Source: Flaccisagitta enflata (taxonomy: Eukaryota; Chaetognatha; Sagittoidea; Aphragmophora). From it: a stretch of 64,000 bases of DNA. Where the stretch lies: the NCBI GenBank assembly GCA_965153355.1, contig OZ231127.1, positions 31,062,001-31,126,000 of the forward strand, given 5' to 3'. This document shows, piece by piece, positions 34,131-46,168 of this stretch (position 1 is the stretch's first letter; each line of letters begins with the position of its first letter). The notes beneath the pieces were generated by a model. It was not told the origin of the DNA. It saw only the letters and a list, made by a program, of their open reading frames with translations, and did not search any database. Made by a program: the position numbers and the translations under genes.

Positions 34131-34311
34131 ATTATTGTTGTCATATTATCAAAATAATTTAATTAATCCAACATGTTATATTTGTGTTTAAAAACCAGTT
34201 AATTTCCTCTATCTGCACAGGCTGACAAATTGCCGGTATTCAAAATCATTCACAAGATCTCAACAAAGATTTTTATCTAATTCTGGCAGCACTTGACTAT
34301 CACTGTAAAAC

Positions 34312-35138
34312 TTACTTGAGCCAGTAACAACGTCTCGGTTCTTGATGTTGGCGCGGAATTTTGATGAAGAAGTCCTGAAGAGCTTGTGCTTCCTTCACCC
34401 CTGAGTTTTCTTCCGGTCCCTCTTCATGGCATCGGAGACAAAAGAAGACCTCTTCTTTTGACCCTCTTCCTTGGTTTGTCTGAGCTGGTAGAATGGAGCC
34501 ATGTAGTCGGAAGCTGCGGTAGTCGGAGCTGCGGTAGTCGGAGCCGCGGTAGGCCGGAGCCGCGGTCGGAGCCGAAGTCGGAGCCATGGCCGAGCCGCGG
34601 GCGAGTCGGAGCCGCGTAGTCGGAGCCGCGGTAGTCGGAGCCGCGGTAGTCGGAGCTGCGGTAGTCGGAGCCGCGGTAGTCGGAGCCGCGTAGCCGGCCG
34701 CGGTAGTCGCCGCGGTAGCCGGAGTCGCGGTAGTCGGCCGCGCGGTAGTCGGAGCCGCGGTAGTCGGAGCCGCGGTGATAATGGAGCCGCTGATAGTCGG
34801 AGCGCGACAGTCGAGCCGCGACAGTCGGAGCCGCCGCGATAGTCGGAGCTGCGATAGTCGGAGCCGCGAAGACGCGCCGAAAGACGCGGCCGGAAAGACG
34901 CTGCCGGGGAAAGACGCGGCCGAAAGACGAGGCCGGATAGACGAGGCCGATAGACGAGGTCGATAGACGAGGTCGATAGACAAGGCCAGGACAGACTCAA
35001 GGCATCGGGATCGGGCGATGCTGAGGCGGGCAGACATGGCGAGCCTTTCAACCATGTGTCATAATCCCAAGCAAGAATGAATGGATGTCCTTTGTTGATA
35101 TGGCATGAGGGCCAAAGAGAACAAAGATGTAATACCAT
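34312..35138 (-). other. Possible gene fragment around the GC-rich minisatellite
   Basis: One minus frame is open from 35138 to 34395. Its non-repetitive start (LWPSCHINKGHPFILAWDYD) and end (FYQLRQTKEEGQKKRSSF, then a basic stretch) do not look low-complexity, while its middle is the Ala/Pro/Arg/Leu-rich minisatellite. A second minus frame (35055 to 34312) is equally open. It could be an expanded repeat inside an exon, or merely a stop-free minisatellite. No domain recognised. Confidence 0.25.
34495..34990. repeat. GC-rich 15-bp minisatellite (GTAGTCGGAGCCGCG)n
   Basis: About 30 units, many exact, with some shortened to CCGAAAGACGC or GATAGACGAGG forms toward the right. It is by far the most GC-rich stretch here. 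Because the unit is a multiple of three without stops, several frames are open across it. Confidence 0.93.
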
Positions 35139-35204
35139 TTGACGAAATGCGCGTTCTCTGTCTTGAGTGCCAGTCCTGAAAAATCAAGAAGTTTTCCGCT
35201 GATT

Positions 35205-35480
35205 GTTTTATCTCTAGTCATTTTGATCTCATCTTGTTTTTTACTATCTCATCTAGTCATTTTGATCTCATCTTGTTATATTTCATCTCATCTAGTCATT
35301 TTGATATCAACTTGCTTTTAATTCCTGCTTATTTTAATTCGAGGTTGGTGCTTAATTACATCTAGTCATTTTTATCTCATTTAGTTGTTTTCAACTAATC
35401 AACTACTAATATAGTACCTCATCTATTTATATTCAATTATCTATTCATTTCTATTTGATCTAGTCATTTCCATCTCATTT
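35205..35480. repeat. Degenerate TCATCTAGTCATTTTGATC minisatellite
   Basis: Repeats of TCTAGTCATTTTGATCTCAT of about 30-45 bp with decay toward the right. Confidence 0.75.
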
Positions 35481-35559
35481 AATTATTGAACTGACCTAAC
35501 TTTGTCCAAGCGTGATTTCAGATTTTCAATGAACTCTCACTGCCATCTCTCCTGCGGCA

Positions 35560-36183
35560 CTCTTTTTGAGAGAGCCGGATTTTCCTCAAGGATTTGATCA
35601 ACTCAGGTATTCGGCCATTCTCCGCGAATTTTTCTTCTTCTCACAATCCTCTTCGCTCCTCTCTTTTTCTCGATGGCCTGTTTCTTCCTGTAGTTCCGCT
35701 TCCTCATTCGTTCTTTCTTTTTTTCTTCTTGTCCCTCTCCAACTTGTTCCCTTGTCTGCTTCTTCTTTCTTTCCACGGGGTTTTAAAAGACCAAAAGATG
35801 AGGAGGACTCCGAGGAAGATGAGCGCGATTTGGGACGTTTTGGGGATGATCGTGAGGTAGGAGAGGGGGAAGTTGAGCGAGATGATGGAGAAGAAGCGCG
35901 GGATGTGACAATGGCGCAAAGGCGAAAAGGAAGCTGTCGAATCTACCGAAGAACGCCGACGGGAAAATGACAGAGTGGACAACCCATCCAATAGCTTCGG
36001 GGTTACATCGTTTCTGTAGGTTCTACAGTTCTTCCTTCTTTCTTCATATGACATAAGGAGAAATAGCCCGAGAGGGAGGGGGACAGACAGTTTGATGAAA
36101 AAATGTACATCGTAATGGAGTGCAGAATGCGGACACGCGACTTCTAGCCTTGAGTTAAATCGTAGTAGATCGGTGAGTAACAA
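35560..36183. other. Stretch open on both strands, no gene recognised
   Basis: A 134-codon plus frame (35566-35970) ends in an acidic/basic low-complexity run (KDEEDSEEDERD). A 159-codon minus frame (35704-36183) overlaps it. Neither has a recognisable domain and at most one could be real. Confidence 0.25.
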
Positions 36184-36199
36184 ATATGAATTACAGCGA

Positions 36200-36262
36200 T
36201 TTGTGACATGCCCCCGGGCCCAAACATCCGCGACTCTTGCCGTGTATCCGGCCTTGTTTCAA
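36200..36262 (-). mobile_element. R-family 5' end fragment
   Basis: GCCCCCGGGCCCAAACATCC, then GCGACTCTTGCCGTGTATCC, then GGCCTTGTTTC, is the AACAAGG end read in inverse. The rest is missing. Confidence 0.65.
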
Positions 36263-36599
36263 ATCTCTCTCTCTCTCTCTTCTCTCTCTCTGCCTCCATC
36301 ACTATTTATCATTGTCCACCTGTCTCTCTGTCTGTCATGCAGGCTCTTTTCTTCCTGCCTGTCTGGTTCAACTGTCTGATTCATTCCCTCTCTTTCTCTC
36401 GTCCGTAAGTATGTAAACTTTATAACGAAAATCTATATCTACCTTTGTTTTGAGTATTGATGAGAGCGTAAGCGCATTGGGCTTGTTTGTCAGGTCGGGC
36501 GAAATGACATGTCGGCGAAATGGGAGATGTTGCAAATGGGCGTGTCGTAAATGGGACGTGCATGGCAAATGACGTGTCGATAAATCGTTTTGGATGCTA

Positions 36600-37675
36600 A
36601 CCTGTCAGCAAGTATCCGCAGTAGTTCAAAATCATTTCATTTTCCTTTCATAAGATTGTAAGAAGCCATGTTCGGTGGTTGTTCAATCTGTCTGTCACGA
36701 TCAACATGGCTATATTCACTTTACAGTCTTAAGTCGCAAAATTTCCTGATGCCTGAACACAAGCACATACTAACCATCAAGCTGTTCTGTTATACTAGGC
36801 ACACTTTATTTCCGATAGGAAGCCTTCAAAAATATATAGGTGGCTACGTATGTTCACGATAATGTTCTTGAATTCAACCAATTCCTCAGACTTGGATGTT
36901 TTTTGAAAACTAGGTTTAAAAAAAAAGTGAACTCCTCACCAATGGCAGTTTGACTTTAAGATCTCGGTTCTTTCTTCTTCGTAATGTCTGCTCTGCTCTG
37001 CTTTATGGTTACCTCATCTTCCTCGCTTCGTGGCCGGCCAATCACCACTTCAGAACTTTCTTCTAAAATGACCCCGCTCTATCGAGAATTCCGCCATCGA
37101 CAGAGTGCCCCAGGCAGCGGCGGGCCCCGTGATCATCCTTTGGCCTTCTCAACTTGATTTCTCTCTTTTTCTCTTCTGGTAGTGACGTTCGATCTTTCTC
37201 GGCTTTTTCTGGAGTCCATCGTCTTCCGGCTTTCTAGGTCTTCCCCTAGGCTTACCCGCTCTTTTTGTCAAGTAATAACCGGCAAAATACATATAACATT
37301 GAATTGTGCCTGTGTTGACGCAAAGTCAAAGAAAGAATATGTTACGATTGCGCTATAGAAAGTTTTGAATCTGGACCCAGAAATAGATCAAGTGTAATAT
37401 ACGTTTTCCGTGAAAGCGAGTGTGAGAGCGCGAGAGATCAAAACAACGATCAAAACAACGTTATCAGTTTTGTAGGTAATAATTTGTGTATTCGCTTCAA
37501 TCGTTTGATATCGTAGTTGTGAGACTGAGGGGCTGCCCTCTCTACGCCGTCCTAACTAGTGGAGCCAAATTGGCAAGAAATAAAAACAAGCGCGTGCAAT
37601 AAAACAGAAGGCTCTCAGGGTAAATACTGACGAAGTCTGCTTCGTCCCGCTGGTAACTTCCGTTCATTTTCTTAA
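36600..37675. other. Low-copy sequence, no gene recognised
   Basis: Several short frames only. A small tandem GATCAAAACAACG occurs near 37437-37462. Confidence 0.4.
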
Positions 37676-37679
37676 TTTG

Positions 37680-38115
37680 CATTTTATTGTCGACTCGCAA
37701 TTCCGTCTGCCAACTCGCAATTCCGTCTGTCAACTCGCAATTCCGTCTGTAGACTCGCGATTCAGTCTGTCAAATTGCAATATTGTTTGTTCACTCGCAA
37801 TTCCATCTGTCGACTCGCGATTCCGTCTGTCGACTCGCAATTCTGTTATTTCGACTTGTGATTCTGTCTGTTGACTTGCTATACCCTGTTGACTCGCGAT
37901 TCTGTCTATCGACTGGCAACTCCGTTTGTCGACTTGCGATTCTGTCTGTCGACTCGCGATTACATCTGTCAACTTGCGATTTTATTGTCGACTCGCGATT
38001 CCGTCTGTAGACTCGTGATTCTGTCTGTAGACTCGCAATTACGTTTGTAGACTCGCGATTCCATCTGTAGACTCGCTATTCCGTCTGATGACCCGCGATT
38101 CCGTATGTTGACAAC
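37680..38115. repeat. 20-bp satellite, block 3
   Basis: The same unit as at 20629-22315. The variant order over about 300 bp matches block 2, including the non-unit strings CTGTTATTTCGACTTGTG and GCTATACCCTGTTG. Confidence 0.94.
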
Positions 38116-38574
38116 CGAAGCAAAAGCAACAACAGCAACAACTACAACATGCAAAACCACAATGACAACATCGCGACGACACAACAAAATAAAAACAACA
38201 ACGGTGATCACTCGTTTCAACTCACAATTCCATTGTCAATCAGGTTGCAGCATTGCAAAGTGATAGTGTTCTAAACAGCGCTTAAAGCAATGCATCCTAA
38301 TGAACGAAAAATCACATAAATCGCTCTCCCTAGTAACCCGTTCCCTAGAAACGAAACCAGGAACACAAATTACAAAGCTGATGCCATTTGATTCAAGCCA
38401 TACCCAGTTCACATCAGGAAACGTTGAGGAGAGAAGAAGCCAAAAATAACAAATCCATTTTTTTGTGTGTTCGAGACCGCAAAAAGCCACGAAATTTTAT
38501 ATGTGAGTAAGGACAGGGATTGTGAAGGGTTGGTCGGAGAATTTTTTGTCAAAAAATTGTTTCTTGGCACATTT

Positions 38575-39095
38575 ACTCAAATCTGGCCTCTCAGGCCTCA
38601 AAACCAACCTCCTGCCTCAAAATAGGCCTCTCAAGCCTTAAATCAGCTTTCTGATCCTCAAGTCTGTTTTCTATGGCCTGAAGTTCCTTGATCCAGCTCT
38701 TTCAAGCCTCAGGTCAGCCCATTCAAGCCCCCAACTGGCTTTCTGGCCTAACATCAGCCCCCTTAGACCTGAATTCAGCCCAAACGGACGGACGGATGGA
38801 CGAACGAAAGTCCCCCTGTGTTCTACAGGACTTCGTCCCCTTCGGGGCCGCTGCCCTGCCTCCCCTCACTCAGATTCACAATCATGCACAGCAGGCAATC
38901 GGGTATCGCTGACCTGATATCTGCCCTCTCCGGCCTGAAACCTGCCCTTTCAGATTCAAGGCCTGAGGGCAGATTTTAGGCCTGAGAGGGTAGATTTCAG
39001 GCCCTGCTTCTTGTCATCCCATTTTATAACCATGCAAAGCAGGGCAACGGGTATCGTTGACCACATATTGCCCTTGGGCGACCTGTTGCTGGCTA
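38575..39095 (-). mobile_element. Composite F-family elements
   Basis: GGCCTCTCAGGCCTCAAA-type core units are followed by the arm AAGTCCCCCTGTGTTCTACA, then GGACTTCGTCCCCTTCGGGG and GCAATCGGGTATCGCTGACC. A second partial F follows (21-bp core units in both orientations from 38920, then CAGGGCAACGGGTATCGTTG and GGGCGACCTGTT). The left arm of the first is missing. Confidence 0.72.
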
Positions 39096-39337
39096 TTTCG
39101 TGAGACCGCGATGAATAGGGGGCGCTGGGCTGCTGGAGCGGTATATCTTCGGAATGCGTCGCTCTCCGCTGAGGACTCTTTTTAGAGATACATTACTCTT
39201 CCGATCTTCACTTCCGCGGGTGGGCTCAGGGATTTGAAGGAAACAAACCATGTCCCATTCGTCACGGGATAACATTCTCATTTCTCTCTTTCACACTCCA
39301 ACCGTTTCTGCGTGCCTCTTTCTTTCCATCTCCTTTT

Positions 39338-39941
39338 TGGGCAGCGGCCCCAAAGGGCCGATGTCCTGTAGGACACAGGGGTGAATTTCCAGACGTCCGT
39401 ACGTCCGTACGTCCGTACGTCCGTACGTCCGTACGTACGTCCCCCCCTGGAGGCCCCTCTCAGGTCCCAAATCAGCCCTTTAAGGCCCCAAATCAACCCC
39501 CTCAGGCCCCAAATCAGACCTCTTAAGCCCAAAATCAGGCCTCCTGTCCAAAAACTCAGCCCACTCAGATCTAAAATCAGCCCTCTCAGATACAGAAATA
39601 GCTCTCTCGGGCCCAAGATTAGCCCTCAAAGGCCCTAAATCAACCATGTCAGGCCCAAATTCTGATCACTTTGGTCTCAATTCAGCCCTCAAAACAACCC
39701 TCCAAGGTCTCTAATCTGCTCTGATCTAATTTGAACCCTTATACCCCCAAATCATAACTGCGCTCCAATCAGATCAGCCTTTAGAAGTGTCCTCTCAGGA
39801 CGTCTGGAAATTCACCCCTGTGTCCTACAAGACATCGGCCCTTTGGGGCCGCTGCCCTGCTCTCACTCCATTTCTTCAGCTGATCACTTCAAGCAGGGCA
39901 TCGGGTACCGCTGACCATGTGCGATCCTTGGATGACTAGTT
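39338..39941 (-). mobile_element. F-family element at a verified empty site
   Basis: The left edge is TGGGCAGCGGCCCCAAAGGG, CCTGTAGGACACAGGGG, GACGTCCGTACGTCC. The core is TCAGGCCCCAAATCA-type units. The right arm is GGACGTCTGGAAATTCACCC, then CATCGGCCCTTTGGGGCCGC, and the outer end is GGATGACTAGTT. The duplicated segment at 17130-17170 reads CATCTCCTTTT-CTGTTTCTC without it, so both borders are fixed to within 1-2 bases. Confidence 0.9.
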
Positions 39942-40001
39942 TGTTTCTCTATCTTTTTCTTTTGTCTCTCTTGGGCTCTTTTTGGTGCAATTTTGTGTGT
40001 G

Positions 40002-40006
<5 letters not shown>

Positions 40007-40089
<83 letters not shown>
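40007..40089. repeat. (CT)n microsatellite
   Basis: About 41 CT units; the orthologous tract in the other duplicate copy (17216-17235) has about 10. Confidence 0.97.
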
Positions 40090-40091
<2 letters not shown>

Positions 40092-40223
40092 AGAAAAGAA
40101 TATAAGAGAAAAAAAAATCTATCTTACCGCGCGGTTTTGTTTGGGACACGAAAAAAAGTATGAAACCTGAAAAGAACCCGAGGGAATTCCCATTTTTCTC
40201 ATTTCTAGCCGCGAATTTTGGGG

Positions 40224-40445
40224 AACACAAGGCCGGATACACGGTTACCCCAGTCGCGTGCGGGTGGGCAGGGGCTGTTTTTGTGGTCACTTGATCATTT
40301 GGGCAGGGGCTGTGAGGCCAAAGACCGCAAAAACCCAAAAAGAGTAAAGTTTGACGGACGGACGGACGGACGGACGGACGGACGGACCGACGGACGGACC
40401 GACAGAGCGACCAGGGTGTAGAGTCGCGTAGCACGCGACTAAAAA
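40224..40445 (+). mobile_element. R-family element, complete
   Basis: AACACAAGGCCGGATACACG, GGGCAGGGGCTG, a (GACG)n tract of about 40 bp, and GTAGAGTCGCGTAGCACGCG, then ACTAAAAA. It is the duplicate of 17372-17568, with a longer tetranucleotide tract and an intact hairpin. Confidence 0.9.
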
Positions 40446-40791
40446 CGGGCCAATGTAAATAAATGCCAAATACTCCGATCAGATGCAAAACCTGGAGTTT
40501 AGATACCTAAACGAGATGGACGATATCATTAGCAAAATAAAAAAAAAAAACTTTTCCATTCCTACTCAATTTTGCGCATTAGGCCCCGTCCCAGCCCAAA
40601 GGTAAGCATGCAGTTGTATACCTATTCAGCCTTGTTTTTGAAGGAATGGGGGTAGACATCGGTACTTCGGTACATCGGTACTTCCTGAGGCGCTCGCAAA
40701 ATAACCATGAAGCTTCTCAGCTTTGGAGACTTTTTTAGACTTTTTGCGATTTCTGCCCAATTTTTGGTGTCTGCGTGGCTCATGTGGAAGA

Positions 40792-40998
40792 AAACAAGGC
40801 CGGATACACGGCTACCCTAGTCGCGTACGGATGGGCAGGGGCAATATTTGAGCTCACTTCATCACTTGGGCAGGAGCAGTGAGGCCAAAGACCGCAAACC
40901 CCCCAAAAACAAAGTGTGACGGATGGACGGACCAACGGACCAACGGACCAACTGACCAACAAAGCGGGATGTAGAGTCGCATAGCACGCGACTTAAAA
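40792..40998 (+). mobile_element. R-family element, complete
   Basis: AAACAAGGCCGGATACACGG, CCTAGTCGCGTACGG, GGACCAACGGACCAACGGAC tract and AGTCGC-atagcac-GCGACT, then TAAAA. It is immediately followed by the (GAAA)n array, which may have grown from its A-rich 3' end. Confidence 0.9.
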
Positions 40999-40999
40999 G

Positions 41000-41492
<493 letters not shown>

Positions 41493-41816
41493 TGAAAAAA
41501 CAATAAACATTGAACATGAATTACCCTTAACATGTAATTCAGTTTTCAATTTGTAATACAATGTCACAGTGCTGATTGTAGACATTATTCCTGGCACTAC
41601 CATAGTGATCCGTTTATGAGTTAGACACAATTTCACTTTTTGAAAAGAAAAGTTTGAAGAGGTGTGGCATCTCTATAGCACGAATCTATAGTCCGATGGA
41701 CAGGGAAAGATTTTTTTCCCCGTTTTAAGGAAAGAGCAACAGAAAAAGAAAGAAAACCAAAGTAAACATTTGAGGCTGTCAGATATACACGCTTCAAGGA
41801 TTTTCAAGAGATTTTC

Positions 41817-41820
<4 letters not shown>

Positions 41821-41876
<56 letters not shown>

Positions 41877-41892
41877 CGTGAGGAAGACAGGC

Positions 41893-41962
<70 letters not shown>
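41821..41962. repeat. (GA)n and (CAGA)n compound array
   Basis: About 27 GA units, a 14-bp spacer, then about 19 CAGA units. Confidence 0.97.
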
Positions 41963-41964
<2 letters not shown>

Positions 41965-42097
41965 GAACAAGAAGAATATCAAAATAATTTGATATGTGCG
42001 CGGGATATGCGGATTGAAAAGCATACAGAGAGCCGAAGAACGATGGACCCAGAAAGACAGATGCGTAAAAAGGTAGAAAGTAAAAGAACCGACGAAT

Positions 42098-42264
42098 CTT
42101 TTCAGTCGCTTGGTCCGTCTGTCGGTCTGTCAGTCACTACTTTTTCGGCGTCAATGGGTGCTTTTTGCATTACTGCTCCTGCCCAAATGCCTGGTTAGCC
42201 TTTTTTATCACTGCACCTGCCCACCCGCACGCGACTTGGGAAGCCGTGTATCTGGCCTTGTTTT
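42098..42264 (-). mobile_element. R-family element lacking hairpin
   Basis: CAGTCGCTTGGTCCGTCTGT, GCATTACTGCTCCTGCCCAA, CACCTGCCCACCCGCACGCG, then GGCCTTGTTTTC. The 3' end retains only half the hairpin. Confidence 0.78.
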
Positions 42265-42473
42265 CTTTTCCTTTTTTCGCCGTAATATGTATCGAGTGTT
42301 TTGTGTTTTTTTCTCGCAACGAATTTTGTCTATGATCGGTTCATTTCGTCAATTCTTTGAAACCACAAGCACAAGCAGACCGCCTCACGCTTACGTCGAA
42401 GAGAAAAGGGAAAAGGGAAAGAATAGAATGAATGAAAGAAAGCATGAGTAAAAAGAGACAAAAAACAAAAAAA

Positions 42474-42660
42474 AACAAGGCCGGATACATGGCTACGCCA
42501 GTCGCGTGCGAGTGGGCAAGGGCTGAATTTGAGGTCACGTCCCTTAAGCATTTGGGTAGGAGCAGTGAGACAAAATACCGCAAAAAAAAAAAATCAGTTT
42601 GATTTGATTAACCGTCCGACAGATGGACAACGCGGGGTGTAGAGTCGCGTAGCATGCGAC
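42474..42660 (+). mobile_element. R-family element, complete
   Basis: AACAAGGCCGGATACATGGC to GTAGAGTCGCGTAGCATGCG, then AC. One hairpin base is changed, and the tetranucleotide tract is almost absent. Confidence 0.85.
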
Positions 42661-42725
42661 CATGAAGAAAGAAAAGAAAAGTCACCAAAGCAACGCATGA
42701 AAGGAATACGGAAAGAAGAAAAAAG

Positions 42726-42848
42726 AACAAGGCCAAGTAGGCCAATAAGGTGCGACGTGAGGATCGTCGAACGAATGCGTTACCGACAGACAGACCAACC
42801 AACCAACGGACACAGCCAGTTATAGAGGTGCTTTGTCGCACCTAAAAA
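42726..42848 (+). mobile_element. R2-subtype element, 123 bp, smallest complete copy
   Basis: AACAAGGCCAAGTAGGCCAA, GGTGCGACGTGAGGATCG, GACAGACAGACCAACCAACC, and AGGTGC-tttgtc-GCACCT, then AAAAA. It shows the minimal set of conserved parts: start block, tetranucleotide tract, hairpin, A run. Confidence 0.85.
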
Positions 42849-42964
42849 TGGAAAATGAAATCAAAAGGGAGAGAGGGAAAAAGGATAAAAATGATGAAGA
42901 TTACGTCGGCAAAATCATAACAGAAGCTTCTTCAAAAAATATATGGTCTAAGAGGTAAGTGATA

Positions 42965-43295
<331 letters not shown>

Positions 43296-43399
43296 TCACT
43301 AAAACATTCATCACTATCGACTTTCCGAAAAAAACACAATCACAACAACAACAAGACCATGAAAACTGAAAAGGCAACTTACAGAACAAGACGAAAGGA

Positions 43400-44340
43400 T
43401 AAACGAAGTAGGATTTCTATTTTCTCTTTTTGAGACATCACGTAATATATCGCCGTGCGAATATGCAACTATCCGGGATTGAGTCACATTTCTGAAATGT
43501 TATGTTATCCAAACAATATCTTTGTAAATATAGTAATGATAAAAAAAGAAATCCGAACCAAGTAAGATATATTTCGCCTTTCTTCACGCTTTCATTAGAG
43601 ATCTCGAATGATCATTTCCAAGATCATCCCAATTCTGACAATAACAATGAATGGACGAAATGATACTAGCTCACCTAATTGAAATGCAAAATCCGTTTTG
43701 GTTTGTTTTGGTAGACAAACGTATTTGGAGTTAGCACAACCACAAAAATAGAACCTTCAATGATCAGCTCAGGAAAATCAAATTCTTAGATTTCTCCCCC
43801 GGATGAGAAAAACCTTTGATTCACTACGCCGTAACAGCTTGTTGAAAAGATGGAATCTTATTCGGAATGTCTGTCACGATCAGTCACAACAAAGCCGATT
43901 GATTCCTGTCATCGGTTCGTCAGGGCACGGGTAGTAGGCAGGGTTCATTTTGCGTTTCCGAATCAAATGTTTCTTTCCATACATCCCATTCCATTTGCGT
44001 AATTAAAGCCTTACTAACTAGCAATATCAAATCGGAGTTGACCGTGTCAATGCAGTATAGAAGGTGTCAATGTTGCATAGAACTGACTGCTGTTGTCTTG
44101 GGAGAGTTATTCTAAACAAATACAGCTTCGATAGATTATATAACCTGGATCAAATCCAAATTGATTTTGCAAGTAGGTTCAAAGGGTTTTCGCATTGGGT
44201 TAGTTATTGAGATATTACTTAGGGAATATCTAGATAATATCTAGATAAAACCCCCAATGCGAAAACCCCTTAAGTGGGAAAACATTTTTTTTTGAATGCT
44301 CAAATTGAAGTCGGCCAAGTAGGACAGCGCAAGTGGACAC
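43400..44340. other. Low-copy sequence with one strong stem-loop
   Basis: The only structured feature is the inverted repeat at 44183-44271. No gene is recognised. Confidence 0.45.
44183..44271. repeat. Strong stem-loop
   Basis: AGGGGTTTTCGCATTGGG-type arms: AAGGGTTTTCGCATTGGGTT at the left and CCCCCAATGCGAAAACCCCT at the right. The arms of about 18 bp enclose a loop that contains its own inverted TATCTAGATAATATCTAGAT. Confidence 0.85.
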
Positions 44341-44410
44341 AATATGTATTATGTAAGCTTTACGATGTTATGGTTCGGAAAAATATAGCGTTTTAACCCC
44401 ACCCACTTTT

Positions 44411-44948
44411 TGGGCAGCGGCCCCAAAGGGCCGATGTCCTGTAGGATACAGGGGGGAATTTTGAGACGTCTGTCTGTCCGTCCGTCCTTCCGTCCGTCCT
44501 TCCATCCCCCCCCTTGGTCATCAGAACTTAAGTCTGCAGCTTCAGGCCTGATTTTGGCCCTCTGAGCCTTCAAATTAGCCCTTTCAGACCTCAGTTTATC
44601 CCTCGAGAGCTCAAATCAGCTCTCCAGACCTCATATCTGCGCTCAAGACCTCAAATCAGCACCCTAGACCTCAAATCCGCCCTCCAGGCCTCAAATCAAC
44701 TCTTCTGGCCTCAAATTTGTCCTCTAAGCCTCAAGCCTGCCCCTCAAACCTCAAATCTGTTCTTTTGGACTAAATTCTGCCACCCCGACTTCAAATCCGC
44801 CTCAGGACGTCTCAAAATTCACCCCTGTGTTCTACAGGACATTGGCTCTTTGGGGCCGCTGCCCTGCTATCACTCCACTACTTCACTTGATCACTCCAAG
44901 CAGGGCATCGGGTACCGTTGACCATGTGTGATCCTTGGATGACTAGTT
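44411..44948 (-). mobile_element. F-family element, complete
   Basis: It is preceded by CACTTTT. It begins TGGGCAGCGGCCCCAAAGGG, CCGATGTCCTGTAGGATACA and GACGTCTGTCTGTCCGTCC. The core is about 12 units of CCTCAAATC-type 20-bp repeats. The right arm is GGACGTCTCAAAATTCACCC and the outer end is GATCCTTGGATGACTAGTTA. Confidence 0.88.
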
Positions 44949-44999
44949 AATCAATGATAATCATTTTCACTGATAAAAATAGAGGAAAAAATGAAGAAA

Positions 45000-45361
45000 A
45001 AAAAAGACCACCTTAAAACCAAAACCTTTGTATCCAAATTGTGCAAAAAGCGTCATGAGACGACAAGGTTAGGAAAAAGATACTCTACTTTTCGTTTTGT
45101 ACCGTACTTTAACGTCAATTTGATTGCGGGGGAGCTGATCTCAATATTCAACGGCAAATGGCAAAGAAGTCATTGATTTCAAGAGTCTGACTTCACCGCT
45201 CAAGAATGTTTTAAGTGTTTTGCGTTCCTTATCTCTCTGTCTCTGTCCGTCTGGCAGTGTCTTTTTATGTATTCCTCATCACCTACGTAGTACGTATCCG
45301 TCTGTCTTCCAGTCTGTTTGTCTGTCCGTCCATCTGTCTGTCCACTTTTCTATTTACCGCC

Positions 45362-45420
<59 letters not shown>

Positions 45421-46095
45421 CATTCTTAGCATGTCGTATACATACGCTCAATCGGGTTTGTGCAGTTTGGTGATAATGTCTTTTTTTTCACCGTGCCCAG
45501 CTGTGGCAACACCACCAAATGCTCCACTTCCACCATCGCCATCATCGTGACTGTCACTGTTTGGTCTTATGCGATCAATCTCTGTATTTCAATTTGATGT
45601 AAATCGATTTAAAAGTTTCCACAACATGAAAAAAAGCTCTCGATCTCTCGTCTATTTTGTGTGTCATTCAATACCTCAAAAAACTAACACAATATCTCAA
45701 AAAGAAATTTGACACAACCACCACATGTTATACATAACTATCTTCGCTAAACGGATTTTGGTTCCCATGAGAAGAAAACCATGTCGACTAGTCTCTGAAC
45801 ACTGTCCGGTGAACAGCCTACCACTGCAATTCATGATCACCATTCTACCTTCCAAAAGATGCTAGCCCATTCCCCTCTTTCACCCCCCCCTTCTTCTCTT
45901 AACCGCGCTTGTCATTCTTGCAGGTTCCGGTTCTCTGCAAACTCAACTGAGACACTGAATTGCTTTCACCTGACTTCTCCCAACCGTCGAACCGCCCAAC
46001 CGTTCAATCCACCCTTTCTAGTCACACAAAAAAAGAGAGAAAAAAGAGACCAAAAAAGAACAGAATAGATTATGGTGTAAAATATTGAGTTAGAA

Positions 46096-46168
<73 letters not shown>

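Larger units (their letters stand above)
39002..40597. repeat. Segmental duplication, copy 2 (with F insertion)
   Basis: Matches 16816-17729. It differs by an F element inserted at 39338-39941 and by a longer (CT)n tract (about 40 units against about 10). Shared R element at 40224-40445. Confidence 0.88.
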
